DNA from: Bacteroidales bacterium
GTDB lineage: Bacteria > Bacteroidota > Bacteroidia > Bacteroidales > VadinHA17
Length of the DNA: 9,938 nt
Direction of reading: 5' to 3'
Assembly (NCBI GenBank): GCA_025455535.1
Contig: JALOMM010000130.1
Coordinates: forward strand, 1-9,938
The translations under genes and the position numbers were made by a program. This document shows positions 6,756-9,938 of the stretch, one piece after another. The notes beneath the pieces are model-generated. The model had not been told where the DNA came from. It made no database searches and worked only from the letters and a program-made list of their open reading frames with translations. How positions within the stretch are numbered: position 1 is the first letter of the stretch; each line of letters starts with the position of its first letter.

Positions 6756-8447
6756 ATGAATAGGAAACCGTATATTATACTTGCAGCACTTCTGTTGACA
6801 TTGGCGGCATCAGGCCAGACAGAGGAGGCGACGATCAAAAGGTCAGTAACGCTGTACAACCCTTACAAACCGACTTTGCAGGATGCAACCAAGAGAGCTG
6901 TCCTGCCTGCAGCCGACGACACGTCCAAAGTCAGGATCGACTTTACCTATGACTTTGTCCCCGGGACCTTTGTCCCCGAGTACAAGATCAGCCCCATCAA
7001 GGCCGCAGCTCTCTCTCCTGATCCTCTCCCCGAGCTTCAGAAAGGGTATGTCAACCTTGGTTTCGGAACCTACCTCACACCGTTTCTTGAGCTGAGCCTG
7101 ACAAACGACAGATCAAAGGATCATACAATAGGACTTTATACCAGGAGTTTCCTCTCAGGCGGGAGGATGACGCTTGAGAATGATGACATAGTCTATACAG
7201 GCTTCATGGATAACCAGGCATTGCTCTACGGCAAGAAGTATTACAAGAGAAGCCGGCTTGACTCTGATATCGACTTCAGACAGATGTCGCGCTACGCATA
7301 TGGTTACGATACTGACATAACAGGCTGGGAGCCGGAGCGCGATGAGATCAGGTCAGTCTATTATGATCTGACGGGCAGGGTCAGGTATTTCACCATCGAG
7401 CCTGACTCAAGTGACCTCAACTGGGATGCGACACTGAAATATAACCTGTTCTCAAGGGCCGGTGACGGGACACAGCATAACCCCGGTCTCAGCGTCAGGG
7501 GAGGAAAGAATATGTTCGGATTCTACGGCGGCGCTGCTGTTGATTATGACCTGTGGATATTCTCGGAGTCACTCGACAACAGAGCCAGGAATCTGCTCTC
7601 GCTTGCACCCTATATTACCAAAGGGACTGAGGAATGGCGATTCCGGTTCGGTATCAGGATCGTGGCAGACATTAAGGAGGACTATGATCCGCTGTCAGGA
7701 GGTGACATCAAATCATACATGTATTTTTATCCTGATGTCATGTTTACATTCAGGATCATCCCTGAGTTCCTGCGGTTCAATGCATCAATTGACGGTTCAC
7801 TCGACAACAACCAGGCAAAGACAACGGTATATGTCAATCCCTACATCATGCCCGGAAGCACCCTCTTTACCCTGCGAAACACTGACAATAAGCTTAGAGT
7901 TGCGGCAGGTTTCTCAGGAAACATTAATGTATCAGCAACTTACGCACTTAATGTAAGCTATACACTCTCGGATGATATCCTTCTGTTCATGAATGACACC
8001 CTGGGAGTCGGTAATTATTTTTTGCCGGTATATGATGACGGGGATGTGCTCAGGGTACACGGGGAGATGAGCTATCCGTTCAACAGCAAGCTGTCATTTG
8101 CTCTTGACGGCAACTATTACAGGTATTCGCTCACCGGGCAGGACTATGCATGGCACCGGCCTGACTGGGATGGCACCTTCAGGGCTGACTACAATCTGCG
8201 GAACAAGATAGTCGCCTCCGCAGCGATAACGCTTGTCGGCCAGCGCCATGCGCTGGTAAAGGCTCCTGAAAAAGTGGTGAAGCTGGAGATGCACCCAAAC
8301 CTGAACCTGGGGGCTGAGTACAGATACACCAAGGCGATGTCATTCTGGGTCAGAGCCAATAATCTCTCGTATAAGAAGTATTACGAATGGAATTATTATC
8401 CTGCCCATAACTTCATGATACTGGCAGGGTTTACCTACAGCCTGTGA
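6756..8447 (+). CDS. outer-membrane beta-barrel protein without an evident plug
   Basis: This 563-residue secreted protein is predicted to be an outer-membrane beta-barrel of the kind often labelled TonB-dependent receptor-like in Bacteroidota. Residues 1-20 are a signal peptide (MNRKPYIILAALLLTLAASG) with Gln21 as the probable first mature residue. Residues 25-110 form a conserved-looking N-terminal region with RSVTLYNPYKPTLQDA, EYKISPIKAA and DPLPELQKGYVNLGFG. After it, strands with alternating aromatic residues run to the end, which closes with the barrel-like GFTYSL. I see no carboxypeptidase-regulatory domain, TonB box or plug motif (no LPGV or SVRGG-QNLILLD arrangement near the N-terminus), so it may not be a TonB-driven transporter. 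It lies 23 bp after the TPR gene on the same strand, so co-transcription and physical partnership with that periplasmic TPR protein are likely but inferred. Substrate and function are unknown. Confidence 0.82.
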   Translation: MNRKPYIILAALLLTLAASGQTEEATIKRSVTLYNPYKPTLQDATKRAVLPAADDTSKVRIDFTYDFVPGTFVPEYKISPIKAAALSPDPLPELQKGYVNLGFGTYLTPFLELSLTNDRSKDHTIGLYTRSFLSGGRMTLENDDIVYTGFMDNQALLYGKKYYKRSRLDSDIDFRQMSRYAYGYDTDITGWEPERDEIRSVYYDLTGRVRYFTIEPDSSDLNWDATLKYNLFSRAGDGTQHNPGLSVRGGKNMFGFYGGAAVDYDLWIFSESLDNRARNLLSLAPYITKGTEEWRFRFGIRIVADIKEDYDPLSGGDIKSYMYFYPDVMFTFRIIPEFLRFNASIDGSLDNNQAKTTVYVNPYIMPGSTLFTLRNTDNKLRVAAGFSGNINVSATYALNVSYTLSDDILLFMNDTLGVGNYFLPVYDDGDVLRVHGEMSYPFNSKLSFALDGNYYRYSLTGQDYAWHRPDWDGTFRADYNLRNKIVASAAITLVGQRHALVKAPEKVVKLEMHPNLNLGAEYRYTKAMSFWVRANNLSYKKYYEWNYYPAHNFMILAGFTYSL

Positions 8448-8528
8448 CCTGCCGCCCGGCCGTGCAGATTGTTCATATCTCGGTGATCAAATTGTTGCCT
8501 TAATGAAGGTAAAATCCGTATGTTTTAT

Positions 8529-8536
8529 TACCTTTG
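8529..8536 (+). promoter_or_regulatory. candidate -7 element of the gyrB promoter
   Basis: TACCTTTG matches the Bacteroidota sigma-ABfr -7 consensus TAxxTTTG exactly and lies in A/T-rich intergenic DNA. Transcription would begin near 8543, giving a leader of about 60 nt before the gyrB ATG. No TTG is found about 20 bp upstream where the -33 element should be; the nearest ends at 8497, 31 bp away. Support therefore rests on the -7 match and its position. Confidence 0.5.
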
Positions 8537-8562
8537 CATGATTTAATAAATAACATATTATC

Positions 8563-8577
8563 AGCTGGTTAACAGCT
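8563..8577 (+). other. small inverted repeat in the gyrB leader
   Basis: AGCTG at 8563-8567 and CAGCT at 8573-8577 pair around a 5-nt loop GTTAA, followed by TGATTTTC. It lies between the candidate promoter and the gyrB start, so it would be in the 5' leader. The stem is short and the T-run is interrupted, so it is at best a weak terminator for the upstream operon. It could be chance. Confidence 0.3.
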
Positions 8578-8592
8578 TGATTTTCAAAGTAA

Positions 8593-9938
<1,346 letters not shown>

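Noticed and set aside
75..7504. 16-bp identity (TCAGCGTCAGGGGAGG) at 75-90 and 7489-7504 in the receptor and the barrel genes
   Set aside because: Both copies encode SVRGG in frame with the same codons but in different structural contexts, and no similarity extends beyond them. Shared codon preference plus chance is enough.
7462..7956. 164-codon open frame inside the barrel gene in another frame
   Set aside because: The Ser/Thr-rich translation shows no domain and it sits wholly inside a clear barrel-coding frame; it is a shadow.
8448..8475. GC-rich stretch with CTGC/GCAG and CGGCCG after the barrel stop, considered as a terminator
   Set aside because: The possible stem is only about 4 bp and no T-run follows, so it cannot be called an intrinsic terminator.

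Overview
The window looks like an ordinary stretch of chromosome from a member of the Bacteroidota, most likely Bacteroidales-like. The evidence is a TonB-dependent receptor paired with a DUF4249 lipoprotein, a Bacteroidota-type FtsE, a very long secreted TPR protein next to an outer-membrane barrel, start codons without Shine-Dalgarno sequences, a TAxxTTTG-type promoter element before gyrB, and signal peptides followed by Gln. Base composition and codon use look even throughout. I saw no mobile element, CRISPR array, tRNA or rRNA.

Layout. (1) 1-1915 (+): the 3' part of a TonB-dependent receptor gene that begins before the window, followed 4 bp later by a DUF4249 lipoprotein gene (1920-2765). 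The two look like one transcription unit. (2) 2770-3486 (-): an FtsE-type ABC ATPase, convergent with the lipoprotein gene and only 4 bp from it, with no ftsX beside it. (3) 3487-3712: a 226-bp divergent intergenic region with two short inverted repeats. (4) 3713-6732 (+): a gene for a secreted TPR-repeat protein of about 1000 residues, broken by a frame change near 5407-5410. (5) 6756-8447 (+): a 563-residue outer-membrane beta-barrel protein, 23 bp downstream and probably co-transcribed. (6) 8448-8604: intergenic, with a candidate gyrB promoter. (7) 8605 to the right edge (+): the first 444 codons of gyrB, cut at the start of the TOPRIM domain.

How the genes fit together. The receptor and DUF4249 protein should form an outer-membrane uptake unit of unknown substrate. 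The TPR protein and the barrel both carry type I signal peptides and are probably an envelope pair, with the TPR solenoid in the periplasm and the barrel in the outer membrane. I know of no function for this pair. FtsE and GyrB are housekeeping proteins.

The most notable observation is the break in the TPR gene. It coincides with loss of the second helix of one TPR unit, which suggests a deletion of a 3n+1 length (roughly 50 nt) and not a single-base error. It could be a real mutation or an assembly fault. I did not find a convincing new defence, mobile or biosynthetic system here.
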